A DNA stretch of 64,000 nucleotides from the NCBI GenBank assembly GCA_963854735.1, contig OY978105.1, positions 310,001-374,000 of the forward strand, read 5' to 3'. Positions within the stretch are counted from its first letter, which is position 1. Each line of letters starts with the position of its first letter. The notes beneath the pieces are model-generated. The model made no database searches. It saw only the letters and a program-made list of their open reading frames with translations, and was not told the origin of the DNA. The DNA comes from Marvania coccoides (taxonomy: Eukaryota; Chlorophyta; Trebouxiophyceae; Chlorellales; Chlorellaceae). The translations under genes and the position numbers were made by a program. Positions 11,420 through 21,505 of this stretch are shown piece after piece.

Positions 11420-12843
11420 ATGGCTGCGGTGAGTATGCAGCGCCCCTCACTCTTTTAATGAAACTAAAATAATATGTTCACTTTCATTTTATTTTTATTC
11501 CAGGACGATGATATTTACGGGGACGGTCTTCTCGGAATTGGCCCATCCCGACCACATGTTTCAATGAATGAAGAATTGCAGGCAGCAGAGGCGAGCTACT
11601 CCCTTAATTTGTATTCTCACCTTTGTAGCTCACCATTTTCCCTCCCTGCAGGCCTCTCAGCCGCAGCAGGAGACAGCAGACGCGCAGCTGGAGCTCCCCG
11701 AACGCTCCCTTGAAGAGATCGCAGCTGCATTGGCCGACTGGGAGTCCACTTTTGAGGCTGAGCGCTCTGAGGGCGGCGCCTTTGCCAGCATTACCGGGCG
11801 CGTCCAACCCCTCACAGTGCTCAACGAGCTGCACCGCAGCCTCGCCTCGGAGCGCAGGGCCCGAGCCGAGGTAGCAGCGATGCGGCAGCGCCTTGCTGCT
11901 GCGTCTGCTGAGGCGGTGGCGTCTGTACAAGAGGGAGTTGCTCTGAGAAAGGAGCTGCACGCTGCCAGGGCGGCAGCAGAGCCCAGCGTCCTGCAGCTGC
12001 GTCAGTTGCTGCTCGAGCCTGCTGTCAATCGCGAGTTTGCAAAGCTGGCGGCAGCGAGGGATGCGGCGATGGTGGAGGCATCGGCGCTGAAAGATGAAAT
12101 GCGGGCCATGCACGTGAGTGAAAAACAATGCGGTCTTTAAAAAAATTGTGCTGAAAAGTGGCACCTTGCAATATTTTGGTCAAGACTTTTGAATATCTTT
12201 CTCCTTACATCCATCTTACAGTGATAAAATTCACATATTTAATCTACTTTATGCTACTGCTGCAGATGGTGGTCAATGACCCCAAGGGCCCTCGCGCCAT
12301 GATGTCTCAGGTGCATGCCCTAGAAGAAAGGTGTGAGGCAATGGAGGCAGCGGCAGCAGAATCCACGGTGGCGGCATTGAAGAGGAGCCTGGAGATGGCC
12401 AGGACGCAGTTGGAAGAGATGAGGAAGCAGTACGGAGGTACAGTCAGAATTTATTTCGATTAGTAGTTAATTCGGCTAGGAATGGTTTTGCATTTTTTCG
12501 TGCTGGAAAGTTTGCCTTTTTTCATCTGTATTTTATTTGTTACTAACCCTGGCAAATACATTTGAATGCAGAGCTCGAAGACCACGCGCACTCTCTGGAT
12601 GACGAGGCAGAGGTTTTGCAGAGGGAGCTGGCAACAGCTAGGCGGCAAGCGGCGGCGGCAGCAGCTGGCGCAGCTTCTATTGCTGCTCCTTCCATGGGCG
12701 CTTCAGACCTCAGAACAGATCTCAGAGGGCCGTCATCAGGCCCACGGGGCAGAGGAGGGGGTCCACCTCCTTTCTTTCACAGAGGAGGCCCAGTGCCGCC
12801 TCCGCAGCAGCAATTCATGGGAAAGCGACCGCGAGACTTTTAA
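11420..12843 (+). CDS. WTAP/FIP37/Fl(2)d-like subunit of the m6A writer complex
   Basis: Five exons: 11420-11428, 11504-11590, 11652-12113, 12266-12437 and 12572-12843, giving 333 residues. It begins MAADDDIYGDGLLGIG, resembling the acidic start of plant FIP37. A long coiled coil contains RQLLLEPAVNREFAKL, matching the family's LLLDPAIHEEFSRL block, and then NDPKGPRAMMSQVHALEERC, matching the family's segment around GKMLMAKCRTLQEENEE. The tail is low-complexity RGRGGGPPPFF. The second intron uses a GC donor (GCAGAG|GCGAGC). WTAP/FIP37 anchors the METTL3-METTL14 N6-adenosine methyltransferase in the nucleus. The match is by block similarity in a coiled coil, so a fair but not complete certainty. 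Confidence 0.78.
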
Positions 12844-13113
12844 TTGCTAAATTATTGTATTAGTTTCATATCTGTTTGTGTTGGTGGCATGCAATCTCAA
12901 TTTTCTTTTCTTTTTTTAGAAGCTGGTGACACATGCACATGCAAGAAACAGAAGCGAGAAGAGATTATTTGGGCAAGGTTATTATATTAGCATTGGAAGC
13001 ATTGGAAAACTAGTTTAAACTTCAAGGCCGCTGTTTACCGTCAAATAGTCAAATAGTCACCTGTAAATTGCTCAGAGGTTTTTCTCTCTCTCAAGCGCAT
13101 TTTTCAACCAACC

Positions 13114-13682
13114 ATGTTCTCCAGAGTCTGCATCATAGCCATTATTGCCTCAACTGTGGTCTCGGTGGGCGCTGTGCGCATCGCTTACATTGAGGGGTTT
13201 GAGAACGGGCGGTTTGCCTCCGAAGTGGTAAAATTTTTTAACCATTACAGCGAACCAGAGAAAGGGCAGCTGGTTTCAATGTCTATTTTTATTGTTTTAG
13301 AAAAGGAAACTGCTCATCGACCTGACCACTTTGTTCCCTTTTTATTATTTATTAGGAGGCCCATGAGGACTCGAGGGAGCGCAGGAGGCGGGGGCGCGAG
13401 AGGATTGCAGCCCTTAATGCTAAAATATGCGACCTGAGGTGGCAGATTCGCGAGCTAGAGCGGCAGAATGAGGAGCTGAAGGCGTCGTCACAAGGGACGA
13501 TGCTCTTCCTTCTTTCCCGGGAGGGGGAGAGGCAGGTCCTGCAGGCCCAGCTGCGCGAAAAAGAAGCCGAGCTGGCTCGCTTTCAGGAAATTGAGCGCAA
13601 AAATGGAATGGCAGATCCCGCTACGCAGGACGCTGAGGAGGGGCACCGCAGGGGGTATTTTGTTGGCTGGCTCCGGGGCTGA
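13114..13682 (+). CDS. Small secreted or membrane-anchored coiled-coil protein, copy 1
   Basis: Two exons, 13114-13227 and 13356-13682, giving 146 residues. A hydrophobic N-terminal segment (FSRVCIIAIIASTVVSVGAV) looks like a signal peptide or anchor. It is followed by RIAYIEGFENGRF, a phase-0 intron, and an arginine/glutamate-rich coiled coil (heptads through DLRWQIRELERQNEELKA and QAQLREKEAELARF). The C-terminus is GHRRGYFVGWLRG. I do not recognise the family. The neighbour at 14143 has the same plan, intron position and phase, and terminal aromatic motif, so the two are tandem paralogues. Confidence 0.7.
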
Positions 13683-14142
13683 ACCCGCTCTGTCTAGGAA
13701 GTATTTTTGCAGGTTTTTAGCGTTAAACTACTAAGTTTGAACTTGGCGTGACTTGAATTAGAATTTTGGCTTTGCATGGCAGCTTTTCATCATTTTTAGC
13801 GTCGATATTTTCGTTTTAGCGATTGGCGTTCGTTCCATTTCATGTCAATCAATCATGGGCTTATAGCGCAGTTTTGTAACAAAGCAATTAATTATTTTCT
13901 GCAATTTATATTCAGAGATAGTGAACACAAAATTGAGCACGCTGCGCGCGGCACTTGGTTTCCAGCAAGCAGCTGCAGCTGAGCTTCCTCCTCTTTTGGT
14001 GGGGAGACAGAAGCCGAATTTTGCTCTTTTAATAATTGGATTATCTATTTTAGTACAAAGGCAATCATTTCAGCATCCAAGGCTCCAAGAGGGAGAGGGG
14101 CCCTACGACACCTAGCGGCTTTTGGACTACAAATCGACAACC
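13683..14142. other. Spacer between tandem paralogues
   Basis: AT-rich, about 460 bases. An open frame at 13921-14115 lacks family features and is not called. It presumably holds the 3' end of copy 1 and the promoter of copy 2. Confidence 0.4.
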
Positions 14143-14732
14143 ATGCTGTTCAGATACATTCTTCTGCTCACCGTCGCCCCCACTGTCCTCGGTGGCGCAA
14201 TAGCTATCGCTTACAACCAAGGCTACGACAATTGCGAGGCGATGATCGAGCAGGTGAATAACTTACTGCTATCCCTCTTCTTAAAAGAGGCATACAAAAG
14301 TATATGCCTCTTTTTCACAGCCCTCAGATATTCCATTTGAGCTCTTTTACTTATTTGGATCAGGAGGGCGTTGAGCTTCCTGTGGAGTGCAGGAGGCGGC
14401 GGCGGTGGCTGCTGCTCAGCCAGGCCTCCTCCCGCACCCAAATAAGAGAGCTGAAGCGGCTGATGAGGGAGGCAGAACGCCAGAAGGTGGAGCTGGAGGC
14501 GACTCTCGCGCTGCGAGACTGCCAGCTGGACATGCGCGGTCGGCAGATTGACCTTGCTCACGAGGTCATCGAGGAACTCCGCGCCGAGCTTCGCGATGCG
14601 CAAACCGAGCTGGATCGCCTAACGCACGTCGAACACGAACTTGCCGCCGTTATTCAGGCTCAGGAAGCGACTGGCGAAGTTGCTGCTGCTCCCGATGCCA
14701 ACAGCAGCCACAGAGGATGGTTTTGGAATTGA
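14143..14732 (+). CDS. Small secreted or membrane-anchored coiled-coil protein, copy 2
   Basis: Two exons, 14143-14253 and 14364-14732, giving 159 residues. It starts MLFRYILLLTVAPTVLGGAI (signal-like), then AIAYNQGYDNCEAMIEQ, a phase-0 intron, and a coiled coil with heptads through IRELKRLMREAERQKVEL and EVIEELRAELRDAQTELDRL. It ends SSHRGWFWN. The start was chosen by comparison with copy 1; an in-frame ATG at 14122 would add seven residues. Sequence identity to copy 1 is low except for the IAYxxGF/GY motif after the signal, so the duplication is old. Function is unknown. Confidence 0.68.
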
Positions 14733-15100
14733 GCGCACCGCTCTGGCTGAAAATATGGCATTTAGCAAGATTTTTTTTCATCATAGATGAAACACATGTT
14801 GCATGCATCCAATTGGCATTTTTTTCCTCCCAGGATGGCGATGGTGTTTCTTTGAAGTTGTTCTTGCCCGCAAGTGTGATTGTTGTTTTGCTAATAATAG
14901 CATAGCGTTGATCCAGACATAAAAGCGATAATTACAGCGTTTTTCAGGCCTAGTCAACATGAGCGTGCTTCAGAACGGTCGGGGAGGTGGTGGAAGCGCT
15001 CTCAGACAGAGCCAGAACTCTCCAACTATACTACAAATCGTTATAATAAACATGTAGAATTTATAGGTTCTCAATACATTAGCGCATCGGAATTGCTCAA
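14733..15100. other. Intergenic with possible hydrophobic alternative exon
   Basis: AT-rich. After a good acceptor (CTCCCAG at about 14827-14833) the segment 14834-14905 is open, encodes a short hydrophobic tail (LFLPASVIVVLLIIA) and stops. I could not find a donor in copy 2 that clearly joins to it, so it is left as a possibility. Confidence 0.3.
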
Positions 15101-16371
15101 TTACTTTCTTTTCAGCACTACCACCATGCGGTACGCATCCTCCCCTTCCAATGGCACATCGTCAGCAAGGTCTCCCCGCACCCCCACCACCTCCCACCCC
15201 GTGGCTCTGCCCAGTAAATCCACCTCCTGCAGAGAAAACTGCCGCTGAGGCACCACCGACACCTCGCTAGAAACCATCTCGCCACTGGAATCGAACAGCG
15301 ACAGCCCCACTGTGCGGTGCAGCACCTGCGTAGCCAAGTCAAAATGGTCGCCATCTCGTCCATACTCCACCAGCACCCTCCGCATGCCTGCCATTCTGTC
15401 TTCCTTGTCAACGTCCTCCTCCACTTCTTCTGTGTCGCTCTCATCCTCCTCGCTGCTTCCCTTTTCTCCATCACCTTCACCTTCTGCTAGTCGGTCCCCA
15501 GGAGCGCTGCTCCTTCTATTTTCGCGCTTTTCTGCGAACTCTACTTCACCGTTTTCTGCCGCCTCCCAGCAGTCAACAAAATCGAGGGGGTCGGTGAAAG
15601 AGCCGCCAAAAAGCTCGCCTGGATGTGAGAGCTCGAGAATCAGGAGACCCCCTGGCCGAACGGCACTGTGATATAAATGAAATCGTTAGTTTTGGGGGAG
15701 GGTCAATACTTCAATACTTGAAAAAGGGCGGAAGTCTAGTTTTTTTCTTTTCTCCCCCAAAATTAATTAACTCACCCTGCGAGGTTGTTGAAGCAGCGCA
15801 GGGCGGCGACGTTGTCGAGGCAATGCGATAGGGTGCCCAGCAGCACCGCAATCACGTCCACAGGGCCCCCAGGCAAGCTCTGCGCAATGCCATCATCAGC
15901 AGTCATGTCTGCATGCAAAAAAACCACTTTGCTGGCCACGCCAGCTTCTTCAGCGCGGTTGGCTGCGTACGCCAGCATTTTAGGCGACACATCCAGCCCA
16001 ATGCACTCAGCGCCGGTGGCCTGGGCGAGCAAGATGCTGTGGCGAGCCGGGCCACAGCCAATTTCTAAAAATCGGGAAAAGGGGCCGCTGCCGTAGGCCG
16101 CCTGCGCTGCCAGCAGGAACGCTACTTCCGTCTCAAAGTCTCGGAAGGAGAAGGCAATGTCATAGACGTCTGGAGAGGAGTAGGAATTGCATGCGGTGGA
16201 CAGGCGGCGGTGGCTCCGGAAAGGCAGGAATGGGGGCAGCAAAGAGGCGGCATTGGCTGGTGGCAGGGCCAAGGAAGCGTTTATTCTCTTGAGATGTAAG
16301 CAGCGCGCCGTATGCCGATGGAGGAGCAGCACACGAGAGCGCATGGCGAAGATGAGATGTAATGAAGCCAT
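15101..16371 (-). CDS. Class I SAM-dependent methyltransferase, probably organellar
   Basis: Two exons, 16371-15776 and 15665-15101, giving about 386 residues. The first ~60 residues are basic, serine/leucine-rich and free of acids, as in a mitochondrial or plastid targeting peptide. The Rossmann methyltransferase fold follows: motif I FLEIGCGPARHSILLA, the acidic loop CIGLDVSPKML, VVFLHADMTADDG, and in exon 2 VRPGGLLILELSHP. A long acidic low-complexity insertion (EEDESDTEEVEEDVDKED) interrupts the C-terminal half before the last strands. The substrate cannot be inferred. The intron is canonical and phase 2. Confidence 0.8.
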
Positions 16372-16688
16372 GGTGACGGGCGGTGCAGTAGGGCGGTGGC
16401 GCCAATCGTGTTAATATATAAATTTCCAAATGAAACCAAGACATGCCGAATAAGCTCCGAAAGCCTCGACAACAGGGCAGGCAAGAAAATACAAAAAAAA
16501 CCCATCGATGCCTCGTCTAATTTTTTATTTTCAATAAATGTTAACACATACAACAAATAAACGCGATTGACCTTTTTTTATTAGCGTCATTCGCTTCAAT
16601 CACACAACATTTCACGTTTAGATTGCACAAAAGCTCTTCAAACACGCCCTGCAGCTGATTTTGTGGCCTTTTAACAGCTCAGCTCGTC
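16372..16688. promoter_or_regulatory. Divergent promoter region, methyltransferase / MFAP1
   Basis: About 320 bases between two head-to-head genes. AT-rich centre (16500-16600). No named element is recognisable. Confidence 0.4.
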
Positions 16689-18080
16689 ATGTCCGGCGCC
16701 CTGGCCGGCCGCAGCGCCGGGACCGAGGGCAACAAGGGCCGCGTTGAGACCACCAAAGTGAAGCGCTACCGCCCCGGCCAAGTCCCCGAATGGATGCGCA
16801 CCGACGACCAGCTAGACGTAGACCTCCCCTTCGGCCAACCTGTAGCAGCAACGGCAGCCACAGCAGCGCCTCCTGGCGAGGCGGTTCGGCGGACGGGAGT
16901 TGCAGCCCCTGTAATCGTAAAAAAGGTTGAAGACCCTCGGCTGGCCCGCCTGGCTGCTGCAATACCCGTGGACCGGGAATCTGCGTTGTGGGAACGCCAC
17001 GCGGCGCATGAGAGAGAGGTGTCTCTGCCTCAGGTTGTGCGCCGCTCTCGTACCCGCAGCAGCCCTGAGGCTCCCATACCCCGCTCTAGGAACGAAGAAG
17101 AAGAGGGAGAAGCGAGGGAGGACGCGGGGGACGATGCTGAGGCCATCGCAGCGCGGAGAGCAGCGTTGCGAGAGCGGCTGCGGGCGGAAGAAGCGGCAGC
17201 GGTGGTAGTCCAGCTAGAAGAGGAGAGAGAAGAGGGGTCGGAGGACAAAGAGGGCGGCTCGGAGTACACGACTGACGACAGTGACGAGGAGGACGACGGA
17301 TTTGGGCTGCTTCCGCTGGCCAAGCCTGTTTTTGTTCCTCGCGTGAGTCGTGAGACGGTGGCCGAGCGAGAGGCGATGGAAAGGGAGGCGGAAGAGGAAG
17401 CAGAGCGCGCCAAAATACGACTAGAGCAGCGCAAAGAAGAGACACGGGAGCTGGTGGCGGCGCGGCTTGCGGAGGAGGAGGCGCAGGCGGCGGCGGCGGC
17501 GGCAGGTCCCAAGGGCATTGAGGACGTTGACACCGACGATGAGGCTGCCGATGAAGAGGAGGAGTACGATGCATGGCGCATGCGGGAGATGCAGCGCATC
17601 GGACGCGACCGGGAGGAGCGCGAGCGCGAAGCGAAAGAGGCGGCAGAGCGGCAACGGTGGAAACATCTCACCGAGGAGGAGCGTGCCGCAGAGCTGGCGG
17701 CGCGACCCAAAGAGGCAGCTGCAGAGAAGCCAAAGAAAAAGTGGGGTTTCTTGCAAAAGTACTACCACCGCGGGGCTTTCTTCCAAACAGAAGCAGAGTG
17801 GAAAGGGGAGGAGGCCCCACTGGCAGCGGCGGCAGCGTTGCGCGACTTCAGCGCCCCTACGGGCGCTGATCGAGTGGACAAGAGCATGCTTCCTGCGGTG
17901 TTGCAGGTCAAAGACTTTGGGCGCAAGGGGCGCAGCAAGTGGACGCATTTGGCGGCAGAGGACACAACGGACTTTGCATCGCCCTGGGCGGCAAACGCAG
18001 GGGGAGGGGGCCCCAGGCGGCGGGGCGGCGCAGAGGACGGAAAAAATGTATTTACCAAGCCCAAAACCACGAAAACTTGA
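16689..18080 (+). CDS. MFAP1: MFAP1 homologue, spliceosomal B-complex protein
   Basis: A single exon of 463 codons. The first part is disordered and highly charged, with VKRYRPGQVPEWM near the start as in MFAP1 proteins, then long acidic/arginine stretches. The C-terminal domain is diagnostic: KKKWGFLQKYYHRGAFFQ, then GADRVDKSMLPAVLQVKDFG and GRSKWTHLAAEDTTDF. MFAP1 (yeast Spp381-related) joins the spliceosome before activation together with PRP38 and Snu23. The C-terminal domain is far more conserved than the rest, as expected for this family. Intronless here, unlike most neighbours. Confidence 0.94.
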   Translation: MSGALAGRSAGTEGNKGRVETTKVKRYRPGQVPEWMRTDDQLDVDLPFGQPVAATAATAAPPGEAVRRTGVAAPVIVKKVEDPRLARLAAAIPVDRESALWERHAAHEREVSLPQVVRRSRTRSSPEAPIPRSRNEEEEGEAREDAGDDAEAIAARRAALRERLRAEEAAAVVVQLEEEREEGSEDKEGGSEYTTDDSDEEDDGFGLLPLAKPVFVPRVSRETVAEREAMEREAEEEAERAKIRLEQRKEETRELVAARLAEEEAQAAAAAAGPKGIEDVDTDDEAADEEEEYDAWRMREMQRIGRDREEREREAKEAAERQRWKHLTEEERAAELAARPKEAAAEKPKKKWGFLQKYYHRGAFFQTEAEWKGEEAPLAAAAALRDFSAPTGADRVDKSMLPAVLQVKDFGRKGRSKWTHLAAEDTTDFASPWAANAGGGGPRRRGGAEDGKNVFTKPKTTKT

Positions 18081-18883
18081 AATTATTGTTTGTGGTGAGG
18101 TTGTATGTACAAAAAATACATACCCGTTCCCTCTCATCATACTGTTGCTGAGTTTTGGAGCGTCCAGTCACTCAGCCTTCCAGCCGTGGCGGTTTTTGAC
18201 TCACTGGGCAGCAGATTTGCGGCATAGTTTCTTGGCCGGGCTGCTTTGGGTGGAAACAGGTGTTTATTACTACAGACGTTTAATAACCCTCCTTCGCGGT
18301 CCTCTCCACTTTCTGGCCTTAGGTAAATTCTTAAACAAGTCGAGTGCATTGGGACGGGGGGAGAGGGAGACAATACTTGTATCAGGCCCGGCCAGGGCAA
18401 CTATTTAAAACCTCAAGCACACCACCTACAACAACAAAAATATTATTTTAAGATTTTAAGACCTCTCTACTTTACTTTTTAACAATTCCTTTATATACGA
18501 TTCGACGTACTTTCTTTTTGTCTATGAGGCTTAACCTGAATGAGGCTAGTCAGGTTCGCAAGTTCAAGGTTCTCATGCGATGCAGATGCCTGGAGGTATG
18601 GGTGAAGTTTGGGTTGCGGGCATCAACGAGCGTTTTCTTTAATTTGCAATTTATTTCATGTCCACTTTTGATTATAAAGTTTGTCGCGATGTTGAAATCA
18701 AATGCTGAAGACGTTTTGCTTTAATATATATTTCCATTTTTATTTGAAAGTATTTTTCAGACATGGAAGGAGCCTTTAACAGCCACCCCTGCGTAGAGCA
18801 GATTTGAATTGAGAAAAAAATCCCCCCACCCTTGATGGTCACCCCACTCCGTATTTAAGGCTTTATGTATCAGAATTAACCGG
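18081..18883. other. Intergenic, no gene recognised
   Basis: About 800 bases, first moderately GC then AT-rich. Plus-strand frames up to 18408 only continue the MFAP1 shadow frame. No RNA gene or promoter motif is evident. Confidence 0.4.
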
Positions 18884-18991
18884 TTATTCTTTGGCGCTCA
18901 GATCGGCGTATTTCTCGATGGCGTTCTGTGAGACTGCCCGGCACTTACTTATGTATATGTCTTCCTGCGTTCTAGAGAATAAACCATACAT
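18884..18991 (-). CDS. Putative 35-residue small protein
   Basis: An open frame of 35 codons from ATG at 18991 to TAA at 18884. It reads MYGLFSRTQEDIYISKCRAV and continues SQNAIEKYADLSAKE. Composition is balanced and amphipathic, unlike the AT-rich surroundings. A GTAAGT sits inside it (about 18936), so it could instead be one exon of a slightly longer gene. Small subunits of respiratory complexes or translocases are of this size, but I recognise none. The glycosyltransferase gene begins only 77 bases away on the other strand. Confidence 0.4.
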   Translation of the reverse strand: MYGLFSRTQEDIYISKCRAVSQNAIEKYADLSAKE

Positions 18992-19068
18992 GATTGTATT
19001 AATAAAAAAAATGAGAAATGAAAGAATCGATGTAATCCCTCTTGTATTATAGAAAAAAATATGGATTA

Positions 19069-21505
19069 ATGCTCAAACATTTAGCATCTGTATCTTTGCG
19101 ATGGCGGAAAGGGAGGCTGGGGAAGCTGGGTATCACGCTCATAGCGGTGGCCATTGCGCAATTATTTCTCGCCCCTGTGATGGCTCCCTTCATCGCGCGC
19201 TGCACCGCTAGGAGGGTGGGTTTTGGGAGTCTCGCCGCTCAAAGCGCCACAAGTCTTTGGCCTCCCATTTCACCTGTTTCCTCCCTTTTTCTGCGCAGCT
19301 GGTGCTGCCGGAATGGCAGCCTGCCCCTTCTGGCCAGCGCGTGGCTGTGGTAATCCCCGTCCACGGCGGTCTCGACCGTCTTGTGGGGTGCTTGGACGCC
19401 TGGCGAGATTCGACGACAGACAGCTACGTGTACGCAGTGGACGACTGTGATCTGGGCGAAGAGAGCTGGAGACTGGAGCTCATAGGACGGGCGTATAGCA
19501 ACTTGTCGGTGATAGTGAAAGAGGGGCGGCCGAGAGGGTGAGCAAGATTTTTAAATCAAGCGACGAATCTATCACTTTTCTTTATTTCCTTGACATGTTT
19601 CAGCCATTTTTGTATTAAAACACAACCTTTGGGGAAATCTGAGCCTCGTTGTTTTTACCTTGCCTTATTTCTGTCAACACACACCCTCCTTCCCTCCTTT
19701 GCAGATACACTGATGCAGTGGCAGCGGGGTTTCATGCTGCGTACTCAGATGGCTTTCGATTCATAGTGCAGCTCAACACCGACTCCATACTGACGCCCAA
19801 CTGGCTGACGCCGCTGCTGTCGGTGCTGGAGCACAATGCCACTATTGGCGCCATTGCCCCGCTCAGCAACTCTGCAGCGTGGCGCAGCGTGCCAGGGGCG
19901 GCAGATCTCAACGAAACCTTTGGAGACTGGAGCAGAGACCCGTCGCAAGAGAGCGCCATCCCACACATGACCTCCAAGCTGGCATTCCTGTTGTCGGACA
20001 ACCGACTGTTGGAGCTTCCAGTTTTGGGCGGAGAGCTGGTTGTGTATCGAAGAGAGGTTTTCCAGAGCGCGGTGGCTATTCGGGACATGCTGGAGCCAGC
20101 AGAGTACGGCATGGAGCGGTACTTTGGGCTCCATGCCCCCGCGATCAACCTCACTTTAGTCGTGCTTCCCACGGTGTACGTTCATATACGACAGCGGGCA
20201 AACTCGTTTGCAGCGGTGCCGACAGAGGTGCAGCCGGTGCAGGAGGTGGACGGGAAACTGCGCGAGAGGTACGGCGAGGCGGTGGCTGACGCCGTGATGG
20301 CGTTTAAATCCGACGAGCGACTGCAGGCGATGCGGGCGAAGCTGCAGCGGCACTGGACGTCCTCACTGGCCACGCTGCTGCAGGACTACAGCGTGTTGTT
20401 CATCTTTAACTGCATGTCGTCAAAGACGCTGTTTTTCAGACGCAGCGGGTGGGTGTCTGTGGTGCAAGAGGCGCAGGGGTTGTGGCAAAACGGCATCTAC
20501 GCCCGCGTTGCGGTACCCATCCACCTGACAACAGAGTTCAACGCGGCGTTCCCGGCGGCCAGCGCGGCGGGCATCTTTTTTGGGTTCGAAGGGAAGACGG
20601 CGGAGGCTGTGGCGGATGAGCTGATCGAGCTGGGCATGGTTTTCGATTTTGTCGTGGCCACCCACTCGGCGACGGCGGTCACCGTGCTCAAGCTGGTGAA
20701 GCACTGGCCCAACACAGTGCCTGCCTACTTCGTGCAAGACATTAAAAACAGCGAGGCAGAGAGCTACGCTTCGCTGAGCGGTGGTCTCATTTATGTGAAG
20801 ACAAAGTACCTTCAAGATCAGCTGCTGTCGAGGTTCAAGGTGCAAGCGCGATTGACCCCCCCCACGGTGGACACCGCCTTCTTCAAGTTAGGCGGACAGG
20901 CGTACAAGGGGCCGCTGCAGCTGTGTGCGGCGGTGCGGGTGGCACCGGTGTGGGGTAACCCCTACGAGACGCTGCAGATCCTGTCGTGGGCGACAAAGAC
21001 ATTTGGCAGCGATAAAGTGAACGCCACGGTGTTTGGGTCGACAGTGGAGGCTATCAGCGGTTATTTGTGGGAGCAGCGAGACACCTATGTGGCCATGCCG
21101 CTCATTAATGTGGCGGGCGCACTGGACCGCGCCCAGATGCGGAGATTGTTACAAAAGTGCGAGATGTTCATGGACTTTTCGCCGCAGCACGCGTTTGGGC
21201 GGTCGGGCCTGGAGGCCATGGCCTGTGGGGCAGTGCCAATTTTGCCAAAGCGAGGTGGCGTGACTGAGTACGCCAAGCCCAAGCTGAACGCGTTCCTCAT
21301 CGACACCTCCAACACCAACGAGGCGCAGCTGCTGCTGACTGAGATTGCAGCTGGAAAGTATAAGCTGTCGGCGATGCGAAAAGCGGCGTTGGCCACAGCA
21401 GCAAACTACAGCATCCCGATGTCGTCCAAGCGGACGTCGGAGGTGTTCAGGGAGTTTGGAAGGAAGTGGAAAGCACATAGAGTTAAACTCATACACCCAC
21501 AATAA
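19069..21505 (+). CDS. Golgi-type GT2-GT4 fusion glycosyltransferase
   Basis: Three exons, 19069-19215, 19299-19537 and 19705-21505, giving 728 residues. A basic N-terminus and one hydrophobic helix (GKLGITLIAVAIAQLFLAP) suggest a type II membrane anchor. A GT2 domain follows: RVAVVIPVHGGLDRLVGCL, YAVDDCDLGEE, and FIVQLNTDSILTPNWL (the NxD metal-binding region). The C-terminal half is a GT4-like domain with FGRSGLEAMACGAVPILPKR and GGVTEYAKPKLNAFLI, the usual nucleotide-sugar binding E-loop. Two-domain GT2/GT4 enzymes are common in bacteria and large DNA viruses and often build rhamnose-rich or unusual glycans. Donor and acceptor sugars cannot be told. Confidence 0.82.

Noticed and set aside
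17030..18140. Long minus-strand frames over MFAP1
   Set aside because: Serine/arginine-rich antisense shadow of charged codons in the real gene.
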